Assembly: GCA_937876195.1 (NCBI GenBank)
Contig: CALEIK010000002.1
Location: 1 to 19,634 of the forward strand
Direction of reading: 5' to 3'
Length of the DNA stretch: 19,634 bases
Origin: an uncultured Flavobacteriales bacterium
GTDB taxonomy: Bacteria; Bacteroidota; Bacteroidia; Flavobacteriales_D; Crocinitomicaceae
Positions 1 through 7,247 of the stretch are shown piece by piece (the first letter of the stretch is position 1; the number at the start of each line of letters is the position of its first letter). The position numbers and the translations under genes were made by a program. The notes under the pieces are model-generated. The model was not told where the DNA came from. It saw only the letters and a program-made list of their open reading frames with translations, and searched no databases.

Positions 1-1186
1 AGTTTCGTCTGGAGAAATCCTTGCGGAAATCGAGACAGACAAAGCGACCATGGAATTTGAGTCATTTTACGACGGATTCTTGTTGCACATTGGTGTAGAG
101 AAGGGTAAAGCGGCTCCTGTAAATGCTATTTTGGCAATTATTGGTGAGAAAGACGAGGATGTAAAGGCTATTTTGGCAAAAGCCGAAAAGGAAGCACCCC
201 AAGCGGACGCTCCCAAGGAAGCTGAAAAGGATGTGGTTGAAGAAAAGTCTACTCCAAGTCCTGAACCAGTGAAACCTGCGGCAGAAGCACCAAAAGCGAC
301 ACCTGCAGCGACTGCTACTGCAATCACAGAGGCGAACGGAAGAGTTGCTGCATCGCCGTTGGCAAAGAAAATGGCAAATGAAAAAGGTATCGAGCTGTCA
401 AATGTGATTGGAACAGGTGAGGGAGGAAGAATTGTAAAAAGCGATATTGATCATTATACTCCGTACACGGGTGGTGGAAATACAAAACGTGCATTTGTTG
501 GTGTAGAATCATTCAAAGATGAACCGATTTCTCAAATGCGTAAAACTATTGCAAAACGACTTTCAGAAAGCAAATTTACAGCACCACATTTTTACTTGAC
601 ATTGGACATTGACATGGACAATGCAATGGCTTTGCGTAAATCACTGATCGCCTTAGATGATACCAAAGTGTCATTTAACGATATGGTGATTAAAGCATGT
701 GGATTGGCGTTGAGAGAACACCCAGCGGTAAATAGTGCTTGGCTTGGAGATGTTATTCGTCGTAACGAGCATGTGCACATTGGTGTTGCTGTTGCGGTTG
801 ATGAAGGATTACTTGTACCAGTCGTGCGTTTTGCAGATGGAAAAGATTTATCAAGCATTGGAGCGGAAGTCAGAGATTTTGCAGCCAAAGCGAAGAGCAA
901 GAAATTGCAACCAAGCGATTGGGAAGGAAATACATTCACCATTTCTAACTTAGGAATGTTTGGAATCGAAGAATTCACAGCGATTGTCAATCCTCCAGAC
1001 AGTTGTATTCTCGCAGTTGGTGGAATCAAGCAAGTACCTGTCGTAAAAGACGGTCAAGTGGTTCCTGGTAACGTCATGAGAGTAACTCTTTCATGCGATC
1101 ACCGTGTGGTAGATGGTGTGACAGGCTCTAAGTTCTTGAATACAGTGAAGAAATTCCTGGAGAACCCAATTGCGTTAGTGCGTTAA
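1..1186 (+). CDS. aceF: Pyruvate dehydrogenase complex E2, dihydrolipoamide acetyltransferase (5'-truncated by window edge)
   Basis: The reading frame is open from base 2, so the gene begins left of the window; 394 residues are visible, and the internal ATG at 50 is not the start. E2 (aceF, also called pdhC) passes acetyl groups from the E1-loaded lipoyl arm to CoA and forms the core of the cytoplasmic PDH complex. Seen in order: the end of a lipoyl domain with the lipoylated lysine in ETDKATMEFE (about K14); an Ala/Pro/Glu-rich flexible linker (about 55-110); the E3-binding domain (about 113-150, ASPLAKKMA ... GTGEGGRIVKSDI); and the acyltransferase domain (about 170-394) with the active-site HRVVDG (H367, D371). 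The lipoyl-domain wording after DKA (MEFESFYDG, IGVEKG) is typical of flavobacterial PDH E2 rather than of oxoglutarate or branched-chain E2. The number of lipoyl domains upstream cannot be seen. The gene is followed by 187 bp with no obvious terminator. Confidence 0.93.
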   Translation, partial: VSSGEILAEIETDKATMEFESFYDGFLLHIGVEKGKAAPVNAILAIIGEKDEDVKAILAKAEKEAPQADAPKEAEKDVVEEKSTPSPEPVKPAAEAPKATPAATATAITEANGRVAASPLAKKMANEKGIELSNVIGTGEGGRIVKSDIDHYTPYTGGGNTKRAFVGVESFKDEPISQMRKTIAKRLSESKFTAPHFYLTLDIDMDNAMALRKSLIALDDTKVSFNDMVIKACGLALREHPAVNSAWLGDVIRRNEHVHIGVAVAVDEGLLVPVVRFADGKDLSSIGAEVRDFAAKAKSKKLQPSDWEGNTFTISNLGMFGIEEFTAIVNPPDSCILAVGGIKQVPVVKDGQVVPGNVMRVTLSCDHRVVDGVTGSKFLNTVKKFLENPIALVR

Positions 1187-1373
1187 ATTCAATTTGTTTT
1201 ATTGGTGTTGACGTGACTCGTTGGGGTCTTGTTGCATTGTTATTTTCTCGTGGAGGGATTCTCTTCTGTGTGCGGTTATTTTTTTATATTTAGGGAGATA
1301 ATTAATCGTAGAACTGTATAAAACCAATGTGGGTTTGTGGAGTTTTTTGGTAGAATTGAATAAGTTGTATGCA

Positions 1374-2306
1374 ATGAAAAAAATACTAGCAATAACACTC
1401 TTAGCCTGTTGTCAGCAAGCAATTGCCCAATGTGACGTAACTTTAACTGCTTCTGACTATAATGGTGTAGGTGTTTCCTGTTATGGTGAATGTGATGGAT
1501 TCGTGTTTGCTGAACTTGTAGGATCTCCCCCTTTTTTATATAACTGGTCTTCCGGAGATTTGACACAAGATCTTGAATATGTTTGTTCAGGTTTATATGT
1601 GCTCACGATTACTGATAACTTGGGATGCATCGCGGTTGATAGTATTGAAGTTTCCGAACCCCCCGAATTTGTTTCCGAGATATTTATTACAAATCCACTT
1701 TCGGCTGTCGGCGCGTGCGATGGAGAGCTTGCATGGCATGCGAGTGGGGGCACTCCCATGTCATCATGGCCATGGTACGGTTATTCATGGATTGATTGTA
1801 CGACAGGAGTACCTTATGGTATTCAAAGTAGTCCATTAGATAATGTTTGTGCCGGAGAATATGGATTGGCAATTGTGGATGCAAATGATTGTAAGGATAC
1901 CTCTTGTATTATTATAGAAATGGATACTTGTGCATACGTATCAGTAAACTATTCCTTGGGAGGGTTAGATTGTTATTGGGGGGTTTATGGAGCGGGATTC
2001 ACAATAGATTCATATCAATGGGTTAATTGTGATGATATGTATTCACCATTTATAGGAGATACTTTGGATTATTACTCCTCCAGTTATGGAGGAAACGTTG
2101 CGGTTATAATAAGTGCGTTGGGATGCATGGATACTAGTTATTGCGAAGACATGTGCTCTTGGGGAATCGATGAATTGAATATGAATTCCAAAAAAGTCGT
2201 TCGCATCATCGATTTGATTGGAAATGATATTCCCGATGAGCCAAATACTCTGCTAATATACATCTATGACGATGGAACAACGAAAAAAGTGTTAAGAGTT
2301 GAGTGA
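1374..2306 (+). CDS. Secreted Cys-rich protein with SprB-like repeats and a C-terminal T9SS-type sorting domain
   Basis: This 310-residue protein is of unknown function. A GTG at 1329 is in frame, but the ATG at 1374 is preferred because it starts a classical signal peptide, MKKILAITLLACCQQAIAQ, with cleavage near AIA|Q. The mature part has two SprB-like repeats, marked by YNWSSGDLTQ with SGLYVLTITDNLGC and by YSWIDC with AGEYGLAIVDANDC. A third, related module follows (YQWVNCDD ... NVAVIISALGC), of a type common in secreted Flavobacteriales proteins. Cysteines are abundant, which suits disulfide-stabilised beta-sandwich domains. The last 40 residues (VVRIIDLIG ... LIYIYDDGTTKKVLRVE) resemble the short C-terminal type IX sorting domain of Crocinitomicaceae proteins. 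I infer export by Sec, passage through the outer membrane by T9SS and anchoring at the surface or release. No partner gene is adjacent. Confidence 0.8.
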   Translation: MKKILAITLLACCQQAIAQCDVTLTASDYNGVGVSCYGECDGFVFAELVGSPPFLYNWSSGDLTQDLEYVCSGLYVLTITDNLGCIAVDSIEVSEPPEFVSEIFITNPLSAVGACDGELAWHASGGTPMSSWPWYGYSWIDCTTGVPYGIQSSPLDNVCAGEYGLAIVDANDCKDTSCIIIEMDTCAYVSVNYSLGGLDCYWGVYGAGFTIDSYQWVNCDDMYSPFIGDTLDYYSSSYGGNVAVIISALGCMDTSYCEDMCSWGIDELNMNSKKVVRIIDLIGNDIPDEPNTLLIYIYDDGTTKKVLRVE

Positions 2307-2322
2307 AACGTGCACGGATAGT

Positions 2323-2508
2323 ACTTTTCCCATGCTTTAAGCCTTGAAAGTGCTATATTCAAGAAACGGTGCGAAAGCATAGGCGCCAACATTCTTTTCA
2401 TCTCTACAAAATTTACACGTCAAGACGATAACAAAGAAAAATTTGTGAAGAACTTTTCAAGGCTTGGGTAAAAGTCATGAACGCCTATCGTTTTGACGTG
2501 TAAATTTT
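2323..2508. repeat. Interleaved inverted repeats in the spacer 2307-2560
   Basis: Two inverted repeat pairs interlock in the order A-C-A'-C'. Pair C is 2408-2430 (AATTTACACGTCAAGACG in its core) with 2486-2508; 22 of 23 positions are complementary and the odd one is a G-U pair in plus-strand RNA, so RNA would have a continuous 23-bp stem around a 55-nt loop. Pair A is 2323-2351 with 2452-2475: both share ACTTTT, CCC and AAGCCTTGAAA in the same order on opposite strands, with small insertions. A short third pair, ATAGGCG at 2379-2385 and CGCCTAT at 2482-2488, lies beside them. The element could be a long terminator-like structure behind the upstream gene, a degenerate REP- or MITE-like repeat, or a regulatory RNA. 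The repeats are seen directly; the function is unknown. Confidence 0.6.
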
Positions 2509-2509
2509 T

Positions 2510-2517
2510 TAAATTTG
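2510..2517 (+). promoter_or_regulatory. Candidate Bacteroidota -7 element (TAAATTTG)
   Basis: TAAATTTG fits the Bacteroidota sigma consensus TAnnTTTG and lies 43 bases before the ATG at 2561. The nearest upstream TTTG (2492-2495) is only 14 bases away, closer than the usual spacing, so the -33 part is weak. It sits directly at the end of the large inverted repeat. Confidence 0.35.
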
Positions 2518-2560
2518 CTTTTCAATGAAGTAAAAGTTTGAATAGCAAACAGGTAGGACC

Positions 2561-3181
2561 ATGGAAGTAGCAATTGCATTAATTATCGGCTTTGGTATAT
2601 TTGCCCTAATCATCATTTGGGCAGTAAAGTATACGAAGAAAATCAATGGGAGAAAGTCAGCATTTTATAGTGATTTTGCCCGCAAGCACAACTTAAATCA
2701 CAGTTCTTCTAAGTACATGCTCACAGCATTAAATGTTGTAGAAGGAGTTTGGAATGAAATGCCTTTTGTAATCTACGAGCAAATGGAAGGCTCGGGAAAG
2801 AGTAAAACTGTCGTGACAAGAGCAATCATAGAAAATGTGCCCTTCGATTATGATTTCAAAATCGGAAAGGAGCATTTTTTTAGTAAAGCAGGCAAAATGT
2901 TAGGGATGAAGGATATTGAGTTTGGTGACGCCGAATTTGACAAGAAATTTCTAATTAAGGCAAAGGATGAGAACAAGTTTCGGTCCTTTTTCAACTATAA
3001 ACTACAAGGTGAGTTGTCGAATCTCAAAAAGGATATGGCAGCTTCTATCAGAGTGCAAAACGGTATTATGACATACCTGCATTATGGTCCGATTGCCAAT
3101 GCTAAAGCCTTTGAATCCTTTGAGAAGGTAGTGAACTTTATGTTTTTAATGGTCAAAGAGGCGCAGAGAAACCGATCTTAG
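2561..3181 (+). CDS. Uncharacterised protein with one N-terminal membrane segment
   Basis: This 206-residue protein was not assigned to a named family. It opens with a strongly hydrophobic segment (about residues 4-23, VAIALIIGFGIFALIIIWAV) followed at once by lysines and arginines (KYTKKINGRK), which predicts an N-terminal anchor with the rest in the cytoplasm. The soluble part is mixed alpha/beta with no catalytic motif that I recognise. Its layout (FARKHNL, a GVWNEMPFVIYEQ strand, then FDKKFLIKAKDENK) resembles uncharacterised anchored proteins seen in many bacteria. The start at 2561 is the only sensible one, since the hydrophobic segment begins right there. The gene is probably expressed from its own promoter in the spacer; the next gene starts 77 bp downstream on the same strand. 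Codon use is like that of its neighbours. Confidence 0.7.
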   Translation: MEVAIALIIGFGIFALIIIWAVKYTKKINGRKSAFYSDFARKHNLNHSSSKYMLTALNVVEGVWNEMPFVIYEQMEGSGKSKTVVTRAIIENVPFDYDFKIGKEHFFSKAGKMLGMKDIEFGDAEFDKKFLIKAKDENKFRSFFNYKLQGELSNLKKDMAASIRVQNGIMTYLHYGPIANAKAFESFEKVVNFMFLMVKEAQRNRS

Positions 3182-3193
3182 TTATATTTCGTT

Positions 3194-3215
3194 TAACATG
3201 ATAAATGTCATGTTA
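3194..3215. repeat. Short hairpin between the 2561 gene and the TerB-like gene
   Basis: TAACATGA (3194-3201) and TCATGTTA (3208-3215) form a perfect 8-bp inverted repeat around a 6-nt loop. It starts 13 bases after the upstream stop codon and has no U-run behind it, so it is not a convincing terminator. It could be a weak operator or an mRNA hairpin. It overlaps the alternative ATG at 3205, one reason for preferring the later start of the next gene. Confidence 0.4.
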
Positions 3216-3258
3216 CCATTGGTCTAAATTGTTTAACTTTATCCTCAACACGATAAAA

Positions 3259-3672
3259 ATGAGTGAGATGAGAACAAAGGATGAATCAATGGTGGCTTTT
3301 TACCAAGTCTTGGGACGGTTATTTTATGCAGCTGCACAAGCGGATAATGTAATTCGACCAGAGGAAGTCGATGCAATGAAACAGATGGTCAACGAGGAAT
3401 GGTTGGAGGTCGATGAGACATTTGACGATTTTAATTCTGATTCAGCACACCAAATTGAAATCGTGTTTGATTATTTATATAGCAATGATGAGGTTGTTGA
3501 AGATGCCCTTGGTGACCTCAAAGAATTTAAAAAGATTCACTCAAGCCTATTTACAGATAAAACCAACAGACTTATTTTAAGTACTGCGAATAGAATTGCT
3601 TCCGCGTTTGCCCAGAAGAATAAATCTGAATTGGTGTTTTTGAGTCAGCTGCAGTTGGCGTTGAGTAAGTAG
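3259..3672 (+). CDS. TerB-like (tellurite resistance TerB / DjlA N-terminal type) helical protein
   Basis: From the ATG at 3259 this is a 137-residue, all-helical acidic protein. The segment FYAAAQADNVIRPEEVDAMK matches the helix pair of the TerB-like fold, where an Ala-rich helix is followed by an acidic 'AxADGxxxxxE' turn that can bind a metal. The C-terminal helix ends in a run of leucines and lysine. TerB-like proteins are small cytoplasmic metal-sensing or scaffold proteins linked to stress complexes; no other ter gene is here, so tellurite resistance should not be assumed. An in-frame ATG at 3205 would add 18 residues (SCYHWSKLFNFILNTIK), but these do not resemble the family and overlap a hairpin. 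The stop codon lies 5 bp from the convergent moaA stop, with no terminator between. Confidence 0.6.
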   Translation: MSEMRTKDESMVAFYQVLGRLFYAAAQADNVIRPEEVDAMKQMVNEEWLEVDETFDDFNSDSAHQIEIVFDYLYSNDEVVEDALGDLKEFKKIHSSLFTDKTNRLILSTANRIASAFAQKNKSELVFLSQLQLALSK

Positions 3673-3677
3673 CAGTT

Positions 3678-4673
3678 TCAACCTCCAATCGTAATCATCG
3701 AACGATTATCGTGTTGCGCTAACTCTTGTTGACTAAAATCTTTCATTCCACCCAATCCTTTTTTCTTTGCTTGGATTGATTGTGCGACCAATGGAGCAAT
3801 GGATTCCCCATTTCGATAAGCGCTCAGCAAATCGAGTTCATGGTTTGAGAATAAACAATTTTTTATTTTTCCGTCGGCCGTTAAACGAATGCGGTTGCAT
3901 GAATCACAAAATGGATTGGTTACCGTACTGATGATTCCAAAAGTTCCAAGTGCGCCTTCAATTGCAAAATGTCGAGTAGTGTCGTTTTCAGCGCTTTTTA
4001 GGGAGTGCACATTCATTTCGCCATATCGAAATATTGCGATATTGCGAATTTCTTCAAACGAAACGGTTTGCTCTCTGTTCCAGTTGTTTCCATCAAAAGG
4101 CATGAACTCAATAAAACGGATTTCAATTTTTTCTGTGCGACTCCATTCAATGAAGTCGATAATTTCATCGTCGTTCATTCCACGCATTAGTACCACGTTA
4201 ATTTTGACAGTGAAGCCACGGTCGAGTAGTAACTGGATATTGGACAGAACCCGGTGGTGATAGTCTCTTCGAGATATCGCAATATTGCGATTTTGCTGTA
4301 ACGAGTCCAAACTGACATTTACCGAAGTGATTCCTGCGTTCTGAATAGCATCAATATACTTGTCGACAAGGATTGCATTTGTGGTGAGCGATAATTCAAC
4401 GGGCAATTTTCCCAGTTCATCCAGTATCGTTTCAATTCCCTTCTTCACCAATGGTTCGCCACCTGTCAACCGTATTTTTTTAACGCCAAGCGCGACTAAT
4501 TCTTTGGCAATCGTCACGACTTCATCCGTCTGCATAAAGATCGATTTATCTCTCAATTGCACACCTTCGGCTGGCATGCAATACGTGCAACGCAGATTAC
4601 ACTTTTCGGTCAGCGAAATGCGTAAGTAATCGTGGGTACGACCAAAGGTGTCGATGAGATTTTGATTCGTCAA
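3678..4673 (-). CDS. moaA: GTP 3',8-cyclase MoaA (radical SAM, Moco biosynthesis)
   Basis: MoaA carries out the first step of Moco synthesis: it converts GTP with radical SAM chemistry to 3',8-cyclo-GTP, which MoaC then turns into cPMP. The 331-residue length is normal. The N-terminal radical SAM cluster motif is C25-x3-C29-x2-C32 in EKCNLRCTYCMP, followed by LTGGEPL (SAM binding). The second [4Fe-4S] cluster uses C256, C259 and C273 (NPFCDSCNRIRLT ... NCLF). The protein ends in the typical Gly-Gly tail, which reaches into the active site. The start is TTG at 4671-4673: no ATG is available, an in-frame TAG lies one codon upstream, and the product then begins like other family members (NLIDTFGRTHDYLRISLTE). 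It is the last gene of the minus-strand moa operon, 3 bp behind the membrane-protein gene, so its translation probably depends on re-initiation after that stop. Confidence 0.96.
   Translation of the reverse strand: MTNQNLIDTFGRTHDYLRISLTEKCNLRCTYCMPAEGVQLRDKSIFMQTDEVVTIAKELVALGVKKIRLTGGEPLVKKGIETILDELGKLPVELSLTTNAILVDKYIDAIQNAGITSVNVSLDSLQQNRNIAISRRDYHHRVLSNIQLLLDRGFTVKINVVLMRGMNDDEIIDFIEWSRTEKIEIRFIEFMPFDGNNWNREQTVSFEEIRNIAIFRYGEMNVHSLKSAENDTTRHFAIEGALGTFGIISTVTNPFCDSCNRIRLTADGKIKNCLFSNHELDLLSAYRNGESIAPLVAQSIQAKKKGLGGMKDFSQQELAQHDNRSMITIGG
4026..4291. repeat. Two copies of a near-palindromic 21-mer inside moaA
   Basis: Positions 4026-4046 and 4269-4289 match at 18 of 21 bases (TCGAxATATxGCxATATTGCG). 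In the second copy, ATCGCAATATTGCGAT (4276-4291) is a perfect 16-nt palindrome. Both encode RNIAI in the MoaA frame (in NRNIAISRRD and IRNIAIFRYG). The first region aligns without a length change to MoaA homologues, so this is not an obvious insertion. Confidence 0.5.
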
Positions 4674-4676
4674 ATG

Positions 4677-5087
4677 CTAATTATTATGTGGACAATGAAG
4701 GACTTCTACAACTTTTGATAATCCATTAAAAAACATAGAATATTGAATATTCAGAGTATCGCCTTCATGCAGTCGTCCAATAGATTTAGTAGGGAAAAAC
4801 CCTTCTTCAAATTTTTCTCCATCAATAGTGTATGTGTATGTGGCATGTTGAATATAAGACATCATTCCAGCCTTTGAACTAATTCTCCATGGTTTAGTTT
4901 TGGTGACTACGCCCTTTGTAAAGTCCGTTGGTTGAGCAAAAAACGTCAAACGATCCGTATACCAACAATAAAGTAGTGCTAACAAAAGAGCTCCAATACT
5001 TATTTTTAAAATATATATTTTTTTCTCTCGCTTATGTCTAAGAAGATAACCAGCTTTCCAGTCTTGATATCGTTGATTCTTGCTCAT
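4677..5087 (-). CDS. Small single-pass membrane protein with a DUF3592-like domain, inside the moa operon
   Basis: This 136-residue protein has a very basic N-terminus (RHKREKK), one membrane segment (about 24-43, ILKISIGALLLALLYCWY) and a small beta-rich domain (about 57-125). The pattern KGVVTKTKP, HATYTYTIDGEKFEEG, HEGDTLNIQYS resembles DUF3592-type domains, which pair a strand, a 'tYtvdGk' hairpin and a 'GdtvxVxY' strand. By the positive-inside rule the domain would face the periplasm. No catalytic residues are evident, and I do not know its function. It lies between moaCB (7 bp before) and moaA (3 bp after), on the same strand, and its TAG stop is in the same frame as moaA. It could be a passenger gene or a Moco-related accessory; placement alone cannot decide. 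Confidence 0.7.
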   Translation of the reverse strand: MSKNQRYQDWKAGYLLRHKREKKIYILKISIGALLLALLYCWYTDRLTFFAQPTDFTKGVVTKTKPWRISSKAGMMSYIQHATYTYTIDGEKFEEGFFPTKSIGRLHEGDTLNIQYSMFFNGLSKVVEVLHCPHNN

Positions 5088-5094
5088 AGCTTAC

Positions 5095-6006
5095 CTAATC
5101 GTGACGAGCGCCTTTAAAAATTCTGAATACATGCAACAGTGAAGGGAAAACAGCATCAATGGATTCGCCTGCACCTTTGGTTGAACCTGGCAGAGCAAGA
5201 ATGACCGTTTTGTCTTTCACACCTGCGACGCTCCGTGATAACATGGAAAATGGTGTTCTATCTTGTCCGTAACTTCGAATGGCTTCAGTGACACCTGGCA
5301 TTTCTCGATCGAGGAGCGGGATTAACGTTTCTGGAGTGACATCGCGCGCTGACATGCCAGTTCCTCCTGTGAAGATCAATAAATCGGTGTTTTTAGATAT
5401 TGCAGATTGCACTTCGGCTTCAATGGCTGACTTTTCATCGGGAATTACGGTTGAATTGACAATTGAAATGCCGTACTTCTCTAATCGTTCAATGATTACT
5501 TTTCCTGCTTTGTCTTCTTTTTGTCCTGCAGCAATGGTATCGGAACAAACTACCACCGAAGCAGTGATGTCGTTTCTAAACTTATCACTGAAGTCTGATT
5601 TTCCACCTTGTTTCTCTAGCAGCTTGATTGCGTGAATTTCAATCCCTTTATCGATCGGCTTGAGCATGTCGTACATCGTCAACGCCACAACGCTTGCACC
5701 GTGCATCGCTTCAACTTCCACACCTGTACGGTAAATCGTTTTGACTTCCATGGAAATAATAATCTCCAATCCTTCAATTTCATAGGAAATATGTGCGTAT
5801 TCAATAGGCAAGGGGTGGCAATCGGGAATGATGTCCGATGTTTTTTTTACAGCAAATAATCCTGCTGTTTTCGCCATTTCAAATACGTTTCCCTTTGGAA
5901 CGGTATTGTTGATTACCGCGTCAATTGTCGCTTGTGCGCTGACTTTAAACGTTGCCTGAGCAATTGCCCTCCGCAGTGTCGTCGATTTATGTGTGATGTC
6001 AACCAT
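5095..6006 (-). CDS. moaCB: Bifunctional Moco protein MoaC-MoaB/MogA fusion
   Basis: The 303-residue protein joins two Moco enzymes. Residues 1 to about 145 are MoaC, cyclic pyranopterin monophosphate synthase, with AKTAGLFAVKKTSDIIPDCH (C63, H64), GVEVEAMHGASVVALTMYDM and the D113-x2-K116 pair in the DMLK motif (DMCK in E. coli). Residues about 148-303 are a MoaB/MogA-type molybdopterin adenylyltransferase with TGGTGMSARDVTPE (213-226) and the phosphate-binding PGSTKGAGES (273-282). The fusion thus couples an early and a late step of the pathway. Such MoaC-MoaB fusions are known in Bacteroidota, so this is a lineage feature and not an assembly error. The ATG at 6004-6006 directly starts the MoaC fold; only 2 bp separate it from the moaE stop, pointing to one operon. 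Confidence 0.94.
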   Translation of the reverse strand: MVDITHKSTTLRRAIAQATFKVSAQATIDAVINNTVPKGNVFEMAKTAGLFAVKKTSDIIPDCHPLPIEYAHISYEIEGLEIIISMEVKTIYRTGVEVEAMHGASVVALTMYDMLKPIDKGIEIHAIKLLEKQGGKSDFSDKFRNDITASVVVCSDTIAAGQKEDKAGKVIIERLEKYGISIVNSTVIPDEKSAIEAEVQSAISKNTDLLIFTGGTGMSARDVTPETLIPLLDREMPGVTEAIRSYGQDRTPFSMLSRSVAGVKDKTVILALPGSTKGAGESIDAVFPSLLHVFRIFKGARHD

Positions 6007-6008
6007 TT

Positions 6009-6437
6009 CTATTTATTTTCTTTCCAAACGTGCGTTCCGTCTTCAAACAATTCCTTCCCGAAGATGGGAACGTTCTTTTTTATTTCTTCGACCAAGTAAA
6101 CGATTGCCTTATTGCTTGCTTCTCTGTGGGCAGAGGAGACAAACACGAACAAACAAATTTCTCCAGCCTTTACTTCGCCTGTGCTGTGGTAAATGTGCAT
6201 ACATGTCAATGGGAATAACTCAAAAGTTGTTTCTCGAATGGTATGAAACGCTTGTTCAGCCATTTCCTCGTGTGCTGAATAATCAATCGCGTGTACGGTT
6301 TTCCCATCCATTTCATCCGCCCTGACTTGTCCCAAGAAAATCTGATGCGCACCAATGCTTGTTTTTGTTTGATGCTTCGCAATGGAATCGGCGATAAATT
6401 GTGGACTGATTGGTCCTTCGACTAAGCTTTTCTTCAT
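6009..6437 (-). CDS. moaE: Molybdopterin synthase catalytic subunit MoaE
   Basis: MoaE is the large subunit of molybdopterin synthase. With thiocarboxylated MoaD it adds the two dithiolene sulfurs to cPMP in the cytoplasm. The 142 residues match the family length. Visible signatures are GAHQIFLGQVR (R39), the HREA motif (H104, R105) in SSAHREASNKAIVYLVEEIK, and the active-site lysines in KKNVPIFGKE (K120, K121, K128), where the MoaD tail docks. The ATG at 6435-6437 is supported by the usual short N-terminus before the first strand. The gene lies 10 bp behind moaD, its natural partner, and 2 bp ahead of moaCB. Nothing is missing or unusual. Confidence 0.95.
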   Translation of the reverse strand: MKKSLVEGPISPQFIADSIAKHQTKTSIGAHQIFLGQVRADEMDGKTVHAIDYSAHEEMAEQAFHTIRETTFELFPLTCMHIYHSTGEVKAGEICLFVFVSSAHREASNKAIVYLVEEIKKNVPIFGKELFEDGTHVWKENK

Positions 6438-6447
6438 ATTCTTCTAA

Positions 6448-6684
6448 TTATCCGCCCGCAAATGGGGGGAGTAAAACTATTTCTTCAATGTCATCGAGAG
6501 AATCGAGTTCGTTGGAAATGGTGTGATTCACTGCCGTAACGAATGATATTTTTTCAAGGGATGTATAGCGATTTTTAAAAAAATCGTTCAGCGCTACGGG
6601 AAGTTGAACTTCACTGAAATCCAATTTTTCTTCTTGCTTGTTTAGCTTTTCGGCAACCATTCCGAAGTAACGAACTGTAATCAT
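6448..6684 (-). CDS. moaD: Molybdopterin synthase sulfur carrier subunit MoaD
   Basis: This 78-residue ubiquitin-like protein starts MITVRYFGMVAEKL, a typical MoaD beta-strand, and ends LLPPFAGG. The C-terminal Gly-Gly is the site of thiocarboxylation and the donor of sulfur to the MoaE active site. Activation requires an E1-like enzyme (MoeB) that is not encoded in this window. The start codon overlaps the mobA stop by 4 bases (ATGA), so the two are translationally coupled. ThiS is similar in size, but the neighbours moaE and mobA decide for MoaD. Confidence 0.93.
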   Translation of the reverse strand: MITVRYFGMVAEKLNKQEEKLDFSEVQLPVALNDFFKNRYTSLEKISFVTAVNHTISNELDSLDDIEEIVLLPPFAGG

Positions 6685-7247
6685 AGCGACTTTATTTTTT
6701 TGTACTCGTCAGGGGTATTGATATTCTTCAAAAGGGCTGTGTTATACTGTGGATAATCCTCCGCATCGATACTTAAATGATTTAATTTTTTAATTAAACT
6801 AGACATTCTTAATTCATTGTTATTGATTTGATTAAGAAGGATTTCTTGATCTTCCTTTCGATAAATTGCGATAAGTGGGTGACACTTACCTTCTTCTTTG
6901 ACAAATACCGAAGTTGCTCCAGTCTGATGAGCTAACATCCACTGCAAAAAGTCAGAAGTCACCAAAGGCGCGTCGACACTTAAACATAAAATATTGTCGT
7001 ATTTTGCGCACTGCATTGCAGCGTAAATTCCACCAATCGGACCCTTGTTGTCATAGATATCATACACCACTTTCAAACTAATATCTGGATAACTATGATT
7101 GGCGCTAATCAGAACTTCATCACAAACTGTAATAAGCGTATCGGCACAATGTTCCAAAAATGATTTCCCCTCGTATTTCAACAAGGCTTTATCCCTTCCC
7201 ATGCGTGAACTTTTTCCACCAGCTAATATGATTCCAGTCGTTTTCAT
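6681..7247 (-). CDS. mobA: Molybdenum cofactor guanylyltransferase (MobA-type nucleotidyltransferase)
   Basis: The 188-residue protein has the nucleotidyltransferase signature LAGGKSSRMGRDKALL (8-23), the DxxxNKGPIGGI loop (about 63-74), the metal-binding VDAP (D92) and the C-terminal NINTPDEY typical of MobA. MobA joins GMP from GTP to Mo-molybdopterin, giving the dinucleotide cofactor used by DMSO-reductase family enzymes. A CTP-using MocA-type relative is a possible alternative, but the LAGGxSxRMGxDK form favours MobA. Its ATG shares one base with the stop of the regulator gene (TGATG), and its own stop overlaps moaD by 4 bases, so it sits tightly inside the operon. No separate mobB was seen. 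Confidence 0.92.
   Translation of the reverse strand: MKTTGIILAGGKSSRMGRDKALLKYEGKSFLEHCADTLITVCDEVLISANHSYPDISLKVVYDIYDNKGPIGGIYAAMQCAKYDNILCLSVDAPLVTSDFLQWMLAHQTGATSVFVKEEGKCHPLIAIYRKEDQEILLNQINNNELRMSSLIKKLNHLSIDAEDYPQYNTALLKNINTPDEYKKIKSL

Noticed and set aside
735..953. Open frame on the plus strand inside the E2 gene
   Set aside because: It lies wholly within the acyltransferase domain in another frame and has no family signature; the E2 frame is unambiguous.
1329..1373. GTG at 1329 as start of the T9SS protein
   Set aside because: It would place 15 residues before a perfectly formed signal peptide starting at the ATG at 1374.
3205..3258. ATG at 3205 as start of the TerB-like gene
   Set aside because: The extra 18 residues do not look like the family, and the codon lies in the loop of an inverted repeat; kept only as an alternative.
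4026..4291. Mobile palindromic element inserted in moaA
   Set aside because: At the 4269-4289 copy the protein aligns to other MoaA without extra residues, so insertion is not supported; only the repeat itself is reported.
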